A stretch of DNA of 64,000 nucleotides from Nonomuraea glycinis (GTDB lineage: Bacteria > Actinomycetota > Actinomycetes > Streptosporangiales > Streptosporangiaceae), in contig NZ_BMNK01000001.1 in the NCBI RefSeq assembly GCF_014646515.1, positions 1 through 64,000 on the forward strand, read 5' to 3'. The translations under genes and the position numbers were made by a program. The notes under the pieces were generated by a model. The model had not been told where the DNA came from, did not search any database, and worked only from the letters and a program-made list of their open reading frames with translations. Shown here one piece after another: positions 8,558-17,606 of this stretch. Numbering within the stretch: the first letter of the stretch is position 1; every line of letters starts with the position of its first letter.

Positions 8558-9838
8558 TCATCGGGCGGCCAGCATCGACGCCCACATCGCCGCGAACTCC
8601 GGGAGTGTCTTACCCGTGGTCGCGATGTTCTCCACCTCGATGCCGCGCACCGCGAGGCCGAGCACCGCGCCCGCGGTGGCCATGCGGTGGTCGTCGTAGC
8701 TGTGGAAGGTGCCGCCGTGCAGCGGACGCGGCCGGACGAGGAGGCCGTCGTCCGTCTCCTCCGCGTCGCCGCCGAGGCGGTTGATCTCGGTGACGAGCGC
8801 GGTCAGCCGGTCGGTCTCGTGGCCGCGCAGGTGGGCGACGCCCCTGATCCGGCTCGGCGAGCCGGCCAGCGCGGCCAGCACGGCGATCGTCGGCGTCAGC
8901 TCGCCGACCTCGTGCAGGTCGGCGTCGATCCCGGCGATCTCGCCGGTGCCGCTGACCACGAGGTCGGCCGTCCCGTCGGCCCGGCCGACCGTGGCGCCCA
9001 TGTCGGTGAGCAGGCCGCGCAGGGCGTCACCCGCCTGGGTGGTCGCCGGCGGCCAGTCGGGGACGGTGACCGTGCCGCCCGTGACCAGGGCGGCGGCCAG
9101 GAAGGGGGCGGCGTTGGACAGGTCGGGCTCGACCACCCAGTCCCTGGCGGCTATCGGGCCGGGCTCGACCCGCCAGACGTCCGGCTCGGTGTCGTCGACC
9201 GCGACCCCGGCCGTGCGCAGCATGTGGATCGTCATCCTGATGTGCGGCTGGGACGGGACGGGCGGGCCGACGTGGCGGATCGTGACGCCCTTGGCGAACC
9301 GGGCGGCCGTCAGCAGCAGGCCCGAGACGAACTGCGAGGAGGCCGAGGCGTCGAGGGTGACCTCGCCGCCGGTGAGCGGGCCGTGCACGGTGAACGGCAG
9401 GGCGTCGCCGTCGACCCGGGCGCCCAGCGCGCGCAGGGCGTCCAGAATGGGGCCCATCGGGCGCTTGCGGGCGTGCGGGTCACCGTCGAAGGAGACCGGG
9501 CCGTCGGCCAGCGCGGCCATCGGCGGGACGAAGCGCATCACCGTGCCGGCCAGGCCGGCGTCGACGGCCGCGCCGCCGCGGATCTCGCCCGGCCGCACCT
9601 GCCAGTCGACGCTGGAGCTGGTCTCGGCCAGCGGCGTGAGGGTGGTGCCCAGCGCGCGCAGCGCCGCGACCATCAGATCGGCGTCCCGGCTGCGCAGCGC
9701 CTGGCGTACGACACCAGGGCCGTCGGCGAGTGCGGCGAGCAGCAGCGCGCGGTTGGTCACCGACTTGGATCCGGGCAGCGAGACGGATGCCACGATCGGT
9801 CCGGTGGCGACGGGGGCGGGCCAGTGCTCGTTGGACAT
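8558..9838 (-). CDS. aroA: 3-phosphoshikimate 1-carboxyvinyltransferase (EPSP synthase)
   Basis: The 426-residue enzyme transfers enolpyruvyl from PEP to shikimate 3-phosphate, the sixth step of the shikimate pathway. Visible are the N-terminal [19 protein letters not shown] signature, LAGTVMRF, the [17 protein letters not shown] segment and the C-terminal [14 protein letters not shown]. Length is normal for the family. It lies directly upstream of rsgA on the same strand. The start ATG at 9838 begins the usual N-terminus. Confidence 0.95.
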   Translation of the reverse strand: MSNEHWPAPVATGPIVASVSLPGSKSVTNRALLLAALADGPGVVRQALRSRDADLMVAALRALGTTLTPLAETSSSVDWQVRPGEIRGGAAVDAGLAGTVMRFVPPMAALADGPVSFDGDPHARKRPMGPILDALRALGARVDGDALPFTVHGPLTGGEVTLDASASSQFVSGLLLTAARFAKGVTIRHVGPPVPSQPHIRMTIHMLRTAGVAVDDTEPDVWRVEPGPIAARDWVVEPDLSNAAPFLAAALVTGGTVTVPDWPPATTQAGDALRGLLTDMGATVGRADGTADLVVSGTGEIAGIDADLHEVGELTPTIAVLAALAGSPSRIRGVAHLRGHETDRLTALVTEINRLGGDAEETDDGLLVRPRPLHGGTFHSYDDHRMATAGAVLGLAVRGIEVENIATTGKTLPEFAAMWASMLAAR

Positions 9839-9920
9839 GCTCGAAGTTTACTGGCCAGGGTGCGACTGGGGGTCACGGTGAGATCGCGCATGCGAAAGGC
9901 GTACATGGCAGTGTGGTGCC

Positions 9921-10667
9921 ATGTGCGGTAGATATGCCTCGGCGCGTGACAAGCACCAGCTCCTCGAGGAGTTCCAGGTGGAGCTCGACGGCGACCCGGA
10001 CAAGGAGCTCGGCCCCGACTACAACGTGGCGCCGACCAAGAACGTCTACGCCGTGCTCAGCCGCGTGCCCAAGGAGGCCGAGCGGGCGGTGCGGCAGTTG
10101 AGGGTGATGAAGTGGGGGCTGGTGCCGGCCTGGGCGAAGGACCCGTCGGTCGGTTCACGCATGATCAACGCCAGGATCGAGACGGTGGCGGAGAAGCCCT
10201 CCTACCGTCAGGCGTTCGCCAAGCGGCGGTGCCTGCTCCCGGCTGACGGCTATTTCGAGTGGATGCCGGTCGAAGGCGACAAGAAGAAGAAACAGCCGTA
10301 CTTCATCCACCCGGCGGACGGCGGGGTGCTCGCGATGGCCGGGCTGTACGAGTTCTGGAAGGACCCCGGGCGCGAGGAGGACGATCCGCTGAAGTGGCTG
10401 GTGACCTGCACGGTGATCACCACGGACGCGGAGGACGATCTCGGGCGGATCCATGACCGGATGCCGATGATGATCGAGCCGGAGCGGTGGGCCGAGTGGC
10501 TCGATCCGAAGCTCACCGACGCCAAGCTGGCCTCGGGGCTGCTGGTGCCCGCGCAGCCCGGCAGGCTGACCGCCGACCCGGTCAGCACCGACGTCAACAA
10601 TGTCCGGAACAATGGCCCGGACCTGATCAAACCATTGTCTCCGGAAGACGACAGCGGCCTTTTCTAA
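9921..10667 (+). CDS. SOS response-associated peptidase (SRAP/YedK family)
   Basis: The 248-residue SRAP-domain protein starts MCGRY, so after Met removal the catalytic Cys is residue 1. Other conserved SRAP elements are NVAPT, WGLVPxWA, INARxE, the FAKRRCLLPADGYFEW core and the late His in IHDRMPMM. Family members crosslink covalently to abasic sites in single-stranded DNA and protect them. No LexA-type box is visible upstream, so SOS control is not evident here. Confidence 0.93.
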   Translation: MCGRYASARDKHQLLEEFQVELDGDPDKELGPDYNVAPTKNVYAVLSRVPKEAERAVRQLRVMKWGLVPAWAKDPSVGSRMINARIETVAEKPSYRQAFAKRRCLLPADGYFEWMPVEGDKKKKQPYFIHPADGGVLAMAGLYEFWKDPGREEDDPLKWLVTCTVITTDAEDDLGRIHDRMPMMIEPERWAEWLDPKLTDAKLASGLLVPAQPGRLTADPVSTDVNNVRNNGPDLIKPLSPEDDSGLF

Positions 10668-10818
10668 GGTGTAAACGGCACGCTAAGTGGGCATCCGGTG
10701 AGGAAAGCAGTGCATCCGTTCACTCGGAGTCACCGCCATATATGCCCCCTTTGCGCCGGGCGGGATCACCGGGGACTTCCGCCGCGGGCTGCCCTCATCC
10801 TCCCGGAGGTGCGGATTC

Positions 10819-11151
10819 GTGGACGTCACGACCGCTCGCGAGCGGCTGTCAGACATGCTTTCTGAGCTGGACCGATCGATCGGGGTGCTCCAGGGTGACC
10901 CGGTCTCGGTCCGTGACCGGTCGGCGGCCGACGCGGGCTCCGACCTGACGGACACCGACCGCGCCCAGGCCATGCTGGTCGTGGCGACGACCCAGCGCAG
11001 GGCCGTGCTGGACGCGCTCAAGCGCCTTGAGGAAGGCGCATACGGCGAGTGCGTCGACTGCTGCAGGCCGGTGCCCGAGGGCCGCCTGGAGGCGCGGCCA
11101 GAGGCGGCCAGGTGCGTGCAGTGCCAGGGCAAGCGGGAGCGCCGCCGCTAG
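10819..11151 (+). CDS. TraR/DksA-type zinc finger protein
   Basis: The 110-residue protein has an N-terminal helical region and a C-terminal four-Cys zinc finger (CVDCCRPVPEGRLEARPEA, then CVQC). Actinobacterial DksA-like proteins of this size bind RNA polymerase through the secondary channel or act as small regulators; the acidic coiled-coil tip of true DksA is not obvious. The GTG start at 10819 is preceded by GGAGGT at a good distance. It is convergent with the methyltransferase gene. Confidence 0.85.
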   Translation: MDVTTARERLSDMLSELDRSIGVLQGDPVSVRDRSAADAGSDLTDTDRAQAMLVVATTQRRAVLDALKRLEEGAYGECVDCCRPVPEGRLEARPEAARCVQCQGKRERRR

Positions 11152-11153
11152 CT

Positions 11154-11219
11154 CGTGCGGGCGTTCGGCTTCTACGGCACTCGGTCCGTGCGGGCGTTCA
11201 GCTCTTGCGGGCGCTGGCC
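11154..11219. repeat. Degenerate 2 x 33-nt repeat at a convergent gene junction
   Basis: Two 33-nt units begin at 11154 and 11187 with the identical 13-mer CGTGCGGGCGTTC and then diverge (about 23 of 33 positions match). The second unit contains the stop and final codons of the methyltransferase gene; the first lies between it and the DksA-like gene. It looks like an older copy of the gene-end duplications seen elsewhere in the window. Confidence 0.55.
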
Positions 11220-11938
11220 ACCAGGTGGATGCCCACCGTGTCGTCGTCGTCCGGATGCGCCTCGAGCTCGGTGCGGACCAGATAGGACATCGTCCTGGTG
11301 TCGGAGCCGAGCACGTGATCGACCGTCGAGGGGGACAGCACCGTACGGGGCCGCATCCACTCCACCTCCAGCCCGGCGCCCGCCAGCAACTCGCGCAGCT
11401 GCCCGCTGCTGAAGCAGCGGGTGATGCTGCCGTCGGGCCAGGGCACCAGCATGACCTCGCCCGTCTGCCGCAGGTGCTGCCACTGCTCCTGCTCGGCCAG
11501 GATCGCCATGCCGAGCACCAGGGAGTCGACGCACACCAGGGCCCGGCCGCCAGGCTTGAGCACCCGGGCCACGTCGCTCATCGCCGACTCGGCCATCAGC
11601 TCGATCGACATCGCCCGCTCCTCGGCGACCACCGCGTCGACGCTCTCGTCAGGCAGGAACGACAGGTCGTCGGCGCGTACGTGGCGGACCAGGTCGGCGT
11701 CGTGCAACCGGCTCGGCCCCTCGGCGGCGCGGCGGAAGTCGAGCACCTCGATCACGCGGTGCCCGGCCCGTGCCGCCTGGCTCGACCAGTGCCCGCGGCC
11801 GCCGGACAGGTCGAGGACGACGGACGGCGTGCCGGGCAACCACCTGCTGAGTTGTTCGGCGACGACGGCGCGGTAGAAGGTCCAGTACGGCCCCAGCGTC
11901 CCTGAGCCGTTGAGTTCCTCGGCCGGAATGGGCAGCAC
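11198..11938 (-). CDS. Class I SAM-dependent methyltransferase
   Basis: The 246-residue protein has a Rossmann-fold methyltransferase core. Motif I is [12 protein letters not shown], an acidic residue follows (EVLDF), and a post-motif region reads [17 protein letters not shown]. The substrate is not predictable. It is divergent from sigR, and the two 5' ends overlap the same short control region, so thiol-stress regulation is possible but not shown. Confidence 0.8.
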   Translation of the reverse strand: MLPIPAEELNGSGTLGPYWTFYRAVVAEQLSRWLPGTPSVVLDLSGGRGHWSSQAARAGHRVIEVLDFRRAAEGPSRLHDADLVRHVRADDLSFLPDESVDAVVAEERAMSIELMAESAMSDVARVLKPGGRALVCVDSLVLGMAILAEQEQWQHLRQTGEVMLVPWPDGSITRCFSSGQLRELLAGAGLEVEWMRPRTVLSPSTVDHVLGSDTRTMSYLVRTELEAHPDDDDTVGIHLVASARKS

Positions 11939-12023
11939 GCGCGACTCCTGGGTTCCGGAAATGGCTACCAGCCGGTACGTATGGTTTTCCCCGCACCGGG
12001 TTGTTCGTCACCTTCTATCTTGC

Positions 12024-12050
12024 GGGAACAGACGAAGGCGCGGGCGTGTT
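12024..12050 (+). promoter_or_regulatory. SigR-type autoregulatory promoter
   Basis: GGGAAC (12024-12029), exactly 18 nt, then GTT (12048-12050) match the known SigR consensus GGGAAT/C-N18-GTT. Transcription should start about 6-9 nt later, almost on the ATG at 12060. This is the expected oxidative (thiol/disulfide) stress promoter of the sigR-rsrA operon. Confidence 0.85.
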
Positions 12051-12059
12051 GCGACGAGC

Positions 12060-12179
12060 ATGCTCACATTGCTCGAACACCTCCCCAGTGACCGGGCGGT
12101 CGCTGACAAGCGGGTATTCTCCCCTGAGTACGGTGTCCCGCCACAGCCGGCCACCGGTGATCTTAGGGGGGTGGGTCCG
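12060..12179 (+). other. N-terminal extension reading frame for a longer SigR isoform
   Basis: From ATG 12060 the sigR frame is open, adding 37 residues before GTG 12171. The ATG lies about 10 nt after the GTT box of the SigR promoter, so transcripts from that promoter would be leaderless for this start. Streptomyces makes an unstable longer SigR' from the inducible promoter; the layout here suggests the same feedback design. Confidence 0.6.
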
Positions 12180-12776
12180 GTGCCCGCGACAGGCGCGGAG
12201 ACTCTGGAGCAGCGGAGCGACCGATTCGAGCGCGACGTCATGCCGTTTCTCGAACAGCTTTACTCTGCGGCGCTCCGGATGACCCGGAACCCCGCTGACG
12301 CGGAGGACCTGCTGCAGGAGACCTTCGCCAAGGCGTTCGCGTCGTTCCACCAGTTCCAGGAAGGCACCAATCTCAAGGCCTGGCTCTACCGGATCCTGAC
12401 GAACACCTTCATCAACAGCTATCGCAAGAAGCAGCGTGAGCCCAAGCAGTCCGGCACCGAGGAGATCGAGGACTGGCAGCTCGCGCGGGCTGAGTCGCAC
12501 ACTTCGAGCGGCCTGAAGTCCGCCGAGGTCGAGGCACTTGACCACCTGCCCGACGGAGACGTCAAGGAAGCACTCGCGGCACTGCCTGAGGAGTTCAGGA
12601 TCGCGGTCTACCTCGCCGACGTCGAGGGCTTCCCTTACAAGGAGATCGCCGAGATCATGGGGACTCCCATCGGCACCGTGATGTCGAGGCTGCACCGTGG
12701 GCGCAGGCAGTTGCGCAGCCACCTGGAGGACTACGCTCGGGAGCGTGGCCTGGTCCCGACGGAGGGATCCAAATGA
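12171..12776 (+). CDS. sigR: RNA polymerase ECF sigma factor SigR
   Basis: This group ECF sigma factor directs the response to disulfide stress (thioredoxin and mycothiol genes) and is held by RsrA. Region 2 ([41 protein letters not shown]) and region 4 ([26 protein letters not shown]) are intact and very similar to the Streptomyces protein. The GTG at 12171 gives an N-terminus [11 protein letters not shown] 12180 is equally possible, since the run of G at 12165-12171 is a better-spaced ribosome site for it. A longer form from ATG 12060 is annotated separately. The stop overlaps the rsrA ATG by 4 nt, giving translational coupling with its inhibitor. Confidence 0.93.
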   Translation: MGPVPATGAETLEQRSDRFERDVMPFLEQLYSAALRMTRNPADAEDLLQETFAKAFASFHQFQEGTNLKAWLYRILTNTFINSYRKKQREPKQSGTEEIEDWQLARAESHTSSGLKSAEVEALDHLPDGDVKEALAALPEEFRIAVYLADVEGFPYKEIAEIMGTPIGTVMSRLHRGRRQLRSHLEDYARERGLVPTEGSK

Positions 12777-13039
12777 GCTGTGGCAAGCCGCACGAGACCG
12801 ACTGTCGTGAGGTCCTCGACAAGGTCTACGCCTATCTCGACGGCGAGTTGACCGAGCACGACGTGTCGCACATCCGCGTGCATCTCGACGAGTGCGGCCC
12901 GTGCCTGCAGGAATACGACCTGGACAAGGCGATCAAGGCGCTGGTGGCCAAGAAGTGCGGCTGCGATCCGGTCCCCGAGGACCTGCGCGCCAAAGTGCTC
13001 GCCCGCATCGCGCGGGTAAGGTCGGAGTTGGCCGACTAG
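12773..13039 (+). CDS. rsrA: Zinc-binding anti-sigma factor RsrA
   Basis: The 88-residue protein is the redox-sensing anti-sigma factor of SigR. The ZAS motif H37-x3-C41-x2-C44 is present, with further Cys at 3, 11, 62 and 64, matching the seven-Cys-type layout of RsrA. Zinc release and disulfide formation under oxidation free SigR. Its ATG overlaps the end of sigR (ATGA), which fixes near-equal synthesis of the two partners. Confidence 0.95.
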   Translation: MSCGKPHETDCREVLDKVYAYLDGELTEHDVSHIRVHLDECGPCLQEYDLDKAIKALVAKKCGCDPVPEDLRAKVLARIARVRSELAD

Positions 13040-13048
13040 GATTCCCCC

Positions 13049-13987
13049 ATGCGCTTGCTTGTCACCGGGGGTGCCGGGTTCATCGGGTCTCATCTCGTCG
13101 ATCGCATGCTCGCCGACGGGCACGAGGTCGTGGCGGTGGACGATCTGTCCTCCGGGAGCCGCGACAACCTGGCGGGAGCCCTGCGGAGCGACCGGTTCAC
13201 CCTGCATGAGCTGGACATCCGCGATCCCGCGCTGATCCGGCTGACCGCCGAGCTGCGTCCCGAGGTCGTCTTCCACCTCGCCGCGCAGATCAGCGTGCGC
13301 AGGAGCGTGGCCGATCCGGTGCACGACGCCAGGATCAACGTCGAGGGCACCGCCGCGACGCTGGTCGCCGCCTGTGAGGGCAGCGCGCGCAAGGTCGTGT
13401 TCGCCTCGTCCGTCGCCACCTACGGCAGGCCGACCACGATCCCGGTGCCGGGTGACGCCCCCACCGACCCGCGCTCGCCGTACGCCGCCTCCAAACTGAG
13501 CGCCGAGACCTACCTCGCGATGTTCCGCGCCCTGCACGGAATCGAGTACACCACCCTCGTCCTGTCCAACGTCTACGGCCCGCGCCAGTCGCCCGACGGC
13601 GAGGCGGGCGTGGTCTCCATCTTCACCGACGCCCTGCTCGCCGGCACCCCCACGGTCCTGTACGGCGACGGCACCCAGACCCGCGACTACGTCTACGTGG
13701 ACGACGTGGTCGACGGCCTCGTCCGGGCCGGCGGGTCCGAGGGCAACGGCCGCAGGTTCAACCTCGGCACCGGCATCCAGACCACCGACCGCAGGCTGCA
13801 CTCGCTGATCGCCGACGCCGCCGGCGCCCCCGACAAGCCGGGCTTCGCCCAGCCGCGCGAGGGCGACCTGCCGGCGATGGCGGTCGACCCGGTGCCCGCC
13901 AACGAAGGGCTCGGCTGGGAGCCGCGCGTCGACTTGTCCACCGGCGTGAAGCTCACCGCCGAATGGGCCCGGAGTCGCCCCAGGTAG
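13049..13987 (+). CDS. NAD-dependent epimerase/dehydratase (GalE-like)
   Basis: The 312-residue extended SDR protein has the NAD-binding TGGAGFIGSHL, the acidic DDLSSG cofactor-specificity segment and the active-site YAASK with an upstream Ser (FASSVATYG). This fits sugar-nucleotide 4-epimerases or dehydratases; a UDP-glucose 4-epimerase role is likely but not certain. It begins 9 nt after rsrA on the same strand and may be read through from the sigR operon. Confidence 0.87.
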   Translation: MRLLVTGGAGFIGSHLVDRMLADGHEVVAVDDLSSGSRDNLAGALRSDRFTLHELDIRDPALIRLTAELRPEVVFHLAAQISVRRSVADPVHDARINVEGTAATLVAACEGSARKVVFASSVATYGRPTTIPVPGDAPTDPRSPYAASKLSAETYLAMFRALHGIEYTTLVLSNVYGPRQSPDGEAGVVSIFTDALLAGTPTVLYGDGTQTRDYVYVDDVVDGLVRAGGSEGNGRRFNLGTGIQTTDRRLHSLIADAAGAPDKPGFAQPREGDLPAMAVDPVPANEGLGWEPRVDLSTGVKLTAEWARSRPR

Positions 13988-14082
13988 TTGGTTGATTACG
14001 CTTTGCTTGCGATTCTCGACTCCGCCCATGTGATCGTGCCTTCTTCTGTAGCGTGAGCGCAGAAGTAGACGTGGAGGCGTGG

Positions 14083-14190
14083 ATGTTGAAGGCTATGATC
14101 GCCCGGTTGTTCACGGCCGCCGTGCTCATCACCCCGGTGATCCTGGTGCTGGCGGGCGGGACCGCACCGCCCGGGGTTTCCTGGACCTGA
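14083..14190 (+). CDS. Small hydrophobic peptide, 35 residues
   Basis: ATG 14083 follows a GGAGG ribosome site at 14072-14076 and opens a 35-codon frame. The product has a basic start (MLKAMIARLF) and one strongly hydrophobic segment (TAAVLITPVILVLAGG), as in single-span membrane peptides. It ends 20 nt before the HD-GYP gene on the same strand. No known family is recognised. The ribosome site and membrane character support a real gene. Confidence 0.5.
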   Translation: MLKAMIARLFTAAVLITPVILVLAGGTAPPGVSWT

Positions 14191-14209
14191 GTGCTGGTGG
14201 GGGGCCGCA

Positions 14210-15565
14210 ATGCGTGATCTGCCGTGGCCCGCGAGGGTTTACCTGCTCGCCGTCATCGGCGCGGCGGCGGCCCTCATCGGGCGCAGTCTGATCACCTCCG
14301 GCAGCCTGGTGGCGCCGGAGAATCTCGATGTACTGCTCGTGCTCGTCCTGCTGTTCCTGGTGTGCGAGTCGATGCCGACCCTGCTCAACGTGGAGCAGTT
14401 CGCGGTGTCGGTCAGCTTCTCGGCGGCGCTGGCCGCGGTGGTGCTCATCGGGCCGGATGGGGCGGCGCTGGTGGGCCTGACGGCGGTGCTGAGCGTGCGC
14501 CCTGGGCTGCCGCTCATCAAACGGGTGTTCAACGGCGCGCAGTTCGCCATCTGCGGCTACGCGGCCGGTGGCGTCTATGTCTGGCTCGGTGGCGCCGTCG
14601 GCGTGCCGAAGGTCAACGCCTTCGACGATCTCATCGGCCCCTACGCCGCGGCCACCGCCGTGTTCGTGCCGCTCAACATCCTGCTCACGCTCACCATGAT
14701 CAGGCTGGCCGCCAACGTCAGCGCCCTGGAGGTGCCGCTGCGCGGGCTGGCCCAGTTCCTGCTGTCCTATCTGGGCTACGGGACGTTCGGGCTGCTGGTG
14801 GCCGGGCTCTGGGCGACCGTGCAGTCCATCTCGGCGGTGCTCGTGCTGTTGCCGCTGTTCGTGGCCCGCTGGGCGTTCGGCCAGTATCACGCGCAGCAGC
14901 GCTCCTACGACGCCACCATCGCGGCGCTGTGCCAGGCGGTGGAGACCAAGGACTACTACACCAGGGGTCACTGCACCCGCGTCTCGCTCGGCTCCTCCAT
15001 GATCGCGCACGAGGTGGGCATGGGGATGGAGCGGCTGCGGGCCATCCGCTACGCCGGCATGCTGCACGACGTGGGCAAGCTCGGCGTGCCCACCAAGGTG
15101 CTGCAGAAGGACGGGCCGCTGACCGAGGAGGAGTTCGCCGCGATCCAGCTCCACCCGATGCGCGGGCTGGAGATCGTGCAGGGGATCGACTTCCTGGATG
15201 AGGCGTTCGCCGGGATCATGCACCATCACGAGCGGCACGACGGCAGGGGCTACCCGATGGGGCTGGCCGCCGACGAGATCCCGGAGTTCGCCCGGATCAT
15301 CGCCGTGGCCGACGCGTTCGACTCGATGACCTCCGACCGCGCCTACCGTGGCGCCCGGCCCATCGAGGTGGCCGTCGAGGAGTTGCGCAAGGGCGCGGGC
15401 ACGCACTTCGACCCGGTGATGGTCGAGGCGTTCATGCGGGCGCTGGAGCGCGAGCCGTGGCAGCCGCCGCGCCGCGTCGAGCCGCCGCCTCCCGAGGGCC
15501 CTGACACCCTCACCAAGGACCACGACGACCCGACCATGCCCATCGAAGTGGTGACGGGGCCGTGA
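14210..15565 (+). CDS. Membrane HD-GYP domain protein, probable c-di-GMP phosphodiesterase
   Basis: The 451-residue protein has an N-terminal half with about six to seven membrane helices (residues 5-220) and a C-terminal HD-GYP domain. The metal and catalytic motifs are complete: MLHDVGKLGVP (HD), HHERHDGRGYP (GYP) and VADAFDSMTSDRAYR. Such domains hydrolyse cyclic di-GMP or related dinucleotides at the inner membrane face. It overlaps the next gene by 4 nt, and that gene encodes a degenerate partner of the same architecture. Confidence 0.87.
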   Translation: MRDLPWPARVYLLAVIGAAAALIGRSLITSGSLVAPENLDVLLVLVLLFLVCESMPTLLNVEQFAVSVSFSAALAAVVLIGPDGAALVGLTAVLSVRPGLPLIKRVFNGAQFAICGYAAGGVYVWLGGAVGVPKVNAFDDLIGPYAAATAVFVPLNILLTLTMIRLAANVSALEVPLRGLAQFLLSYLGYGTFGLLVAGLWATVQSISAVLVLLPLFVARWAFGQYHAQQRSYDATIAALCQAVETKDYYTRGHCTRVSLGSSMIAHEVGMGMERLRAIRYAGMLHDVGKLGVPTKVLQKDGPLTEEEFAAIQLHPMRGLEIVQGIDFLDEAFAGIMHHHERHDGRGYPMGLAADEIPEFARIIAVADAFDSMTSDRAYRGARPIEVAVEELRKGAGTHFDPVMVEAFMRALEREPWQPPRRVEPPPPEGPDTLTKDHDDPTMPIEVVTGP

Positions 15566-16821
15566 CGCGCTCCTACCAGCGGTTCGGGGCCGCACAACTG
15601 CTGCTCATCTGCGCGGCCGCCCTGATCGCCACGGCCGGGATCGCCTACACCTGCGCCGTGGGCCTGGACCGGCCGGAGATCGCCGTCGGGTTCGGCGCGC
15701 TCATCGCGGCCGGGGAGCTCGCCAGGCTGACGATGCCGGGCAACCGGGAGGTGGCGCCCGTCGGCGCCGCCGCGGCGCTCGGCTACACCCTGCTGCTCGA
15801 CCTCAGTCAGGCCCCGCTGCGGCACTCGGCGCTCCAGGTGGTGGCCGTGATCGCCGTCGGGATGTTCGCCGGCGCGCTGCCGCACCTGGCGGTCGGCCGC
15901 CCGCCCCGGCTGGACGCGATGGCCCGCCGCCTGCTCACCGGCGCCCTGCTCGCCTTCGCCTTCCGCCCGCTCGCCGATCCCCTCTACAAGGCCACACAGG
16001 GGCAGCTGGGCACCTGGTGGCCGGCGCTCGGGGTGATGGTGGTGCTCATCAGCCTTACCCTGCTGATCGACGTGCTCATCGCCGCCCTGCTCCGGGCCGA
16101 GCAACTGCGCACCGCCTTCAGGGTGGCGGTGCGTGACGAGCTCAACGTCGCCTTCCCGCTCGGCGCCGCCGTCGCCTCCTCGGGCATGCTGCTGGCCCTG
16201 GCCACGCACAGCATGGACCTGGTGGCCCTGCTGGTCTTCGCGGCCCCGCTGCTCGTCACCCAGGTGGCCTTCCGCAAGTACGCCGGCATCCGCGCCACCT
16301 ACCTGCAGACGGTTCGCGCCCTGTCCCGGGTCACCGAGGTCGGCGGCTACGTCGAGCCAGGCCACTCGCGCCGGGTCAGCCGCCTGGCGGTGGCGATCGG
16401 CAGGGAGCAGGGCATGGCCGAGCCGGAGCTCCTGGAGCTGGAGTACGCCGCGCTCATGCACGACATCGGCCAGCTCTCGCTGCGCGACCCGATTCCCGGC
16501 GGCGCGACCGTGCTGACCGACCCGGAGCAGGCTCGCCGCATCGCCGAGCTGGGCGCCGAGGTGATCAGGCAGACGGGAGTGCTCGACCGGGTCGCCGATC
16601 TGGTCAGCCGCCAGTGCGACGAGATGAGCGATGACCCGCCGCAGTCGAGCCGCATCATCAAGGTCGCCAACGCCTACGACGACCTGCTCGGCGGCTCGAC
16701 CGACCGCGACCGGGCGGGGGCCGCGCTGGAGCGGCTCAGGCTGGGCGCGGGCACGGCCTACGATCCCGTCGCCATCGAGGCCCTGGCCCGGGTCGCCGAC
16801 CGCCCGTCGCACCGGCGCTAG
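15562..16821 (+). CDS. Membrane protein with degenerate HD domain
   Basis: The 419-residue protein has the same plan as its upstream neighbour: membrane helices over the first about 230 residues, then an HD-type domain. MHDIGQLSLRD keeps the HD pair, but the HHERHDGRGYP element is missing, replaced by SRQCDEMSDDPPQSSRIIKVANAYDD. It is therefore unlikely to be a standard phosphodiesterase and may sense ligands or regulate the intact partner. The GTG start overlaps the stop of the HD-GYP gene, so the two are made together. Confidence 0.8.
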   Translation: MTRSYQRFGAAQLLLICAAALIATAGIAYTCAVGLDRPEIAVGFGALIAAGELARLTMPGNREVAPVGAAAALGYTLLLDLSQAPLRHSALQVVAVIAVGMFAGALPHLAVGRPPRLDAMARRLLTGALLAFAFRPLADPLYKATQGQLGTWWPALGVMVVLISLTLLIDVLIAALLRAEQLRTAFRVAVRDELNVAFPLGAAVASSGMLLALATHSMDLVALLVFAAPLLVTQVAFRKYAGIRATYLQTVRALSRVTEVGGYVEPGHSRRVSRLAVAIGREQGMAEPELLELEYAALMHDIGQLSLRDPIPGGATVLTDPEQARRIAELGAEVIRQTGVLDRVADLVSRQCDEMSDDPPQSSRIIKVANAYDDLLGGSTDRDRAGAALERLRLGAGTAYDPVAIEALARVADRPSHRR

Positions 16822-16912
16822 AGGCGGCGCCGCGGGCCCCTGTGCAGGGCCGTGGATCCCTGGCACGATCGCCACGGAAGAGACGGTCGGATCAGTACCC
16901 AAGGGAGTCGGG

Positions 16913-17125
16913 ATGGCTGAGGTCCACGCCGAGATGGTGGCGAACGTGTGGAAGGTCGTCGTCCAGGAGGGTGACGAGGTCTCCGAAGGCGACACGCTGG
17001 TCATTCTCGAGTCGATGAAGATGGAGATCCCGGTGCTCGCCGAGGACGCCGGCGTGGTGGTCCAGCTCAAGGTGACCGAGGGCGAGGTGATCCAGGAGGG
17101 TCACCTGATCGCGGTCATCGAGTAG
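16913..17125 (+). CDS. Biotin/lipoyl-attachment carrier protein
   Basis: The 70-residue protein is a single biotinyl/lipoyl domain with the attachment motif ESMKMEIPV, the Lys being the modified residue. Small stand-alone carriers of this kind serve as biotin carboxyl carriers in actinobacteria. No carboxylase subunit is adjacent. The ATG at 16913 follows AAGGGAG at a suitable distance; the longer frame upstream lies in another gene's reading. Its last codons have been copied into the downstream repeat region. Confidence 0.9.
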   Translation: MAEVHAEMVANVWKVVVQEGDEVSEGDTLVILESMKMEIPVLAEDAGVVVQLKVTEGEVIQEGHLIAVIE

Positions 17126-17133
17126 TGAGGTGC

Positions 17134-17259
17134 TCCAGGAGGGTCACCTGATCGCTGTCATCGGGTGGCGCGGGCGAGGAACCGGTCGCGGTCATCGGGT
17201 GGCGCGGGTGAAAAAGCGGTCGCTGTCATCGGGTGGCGCGGGTGAGGAAGCGGTCGCGG
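17134..17259. repeat. Duplicated gene 3' end followed by 3 x 34-nt repeats
   Basis: The end of the carrier gene (17091-17120) is repeated at 17134-17163. From 17158 three 34-nt units follow (17158, 17192, 17226), and the third is the native 3' end of the convergent thioesterase gene, including its stop codon at 17226-17228. This is the same kind of junction amplification as at 7335-7514. Confidence 0.85.
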
Positions 17260-17606
17260 TTCACCACGATCCGTTCGATCGTGCCGCGGGCGACGACGGC
17301 GTGCGTGTCCTGGGCCTGGAAGGCGAAGGTCAGCCGTCTGCCGTCGACTCCGGTGAGCTCGGCGCCGATCTCCACGTGGGTGCCGATCGGGCTGGCGGCC
17401 AGGTGTTCGAGCTCGATCCGGGTGCCGACCGAGGTCTCACCCGGCGCCAGGACCTGGCCGAGGGCCCGCACGGTGGCCTGCTCGGCCAGCGCCAGCAGCC
17501 GGGGCGTGGCCAGCACCGGGACATCGCCGCTGCCGATCTTCTCGGCCGTGTCCTCCCGCTCCACCATGATGAGCAGCTTGGCACGAAGACCCGGCGCGAG
17601 CGTCAT
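17226..17606 (-). CDS. Hotdog thioesterase, FlK-like family
   Basis: The 126-residue protein resembles the thioesterase family that includes fluoroacetyl-CoA thioesterase FlK. It shows the AEKIGSGDVPVLATPRLLALAEQAT stretch (in short segments SGDVPVLATP and LALAEQAT), then GTRIELEHLAASPIG and a late VxARGTIERIVV. The substrate acyl-CoA is unknown; most relatives are general housekeeping enzymes. Start ATG 17606 gives the usual N-terminus. Confidence 0.85.
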   Translation of the reverse strand: MTLAPGLRAKLLIMVEREDTAEKIGSGDVPVLATPRLLALAEQATVRALGQVLAPGETSVGTRIELEHLAASPIGTHVEIGAELTGVDGRRLTFAFQAQDTHAVVARGTIERIVVNRDRFLTRATR

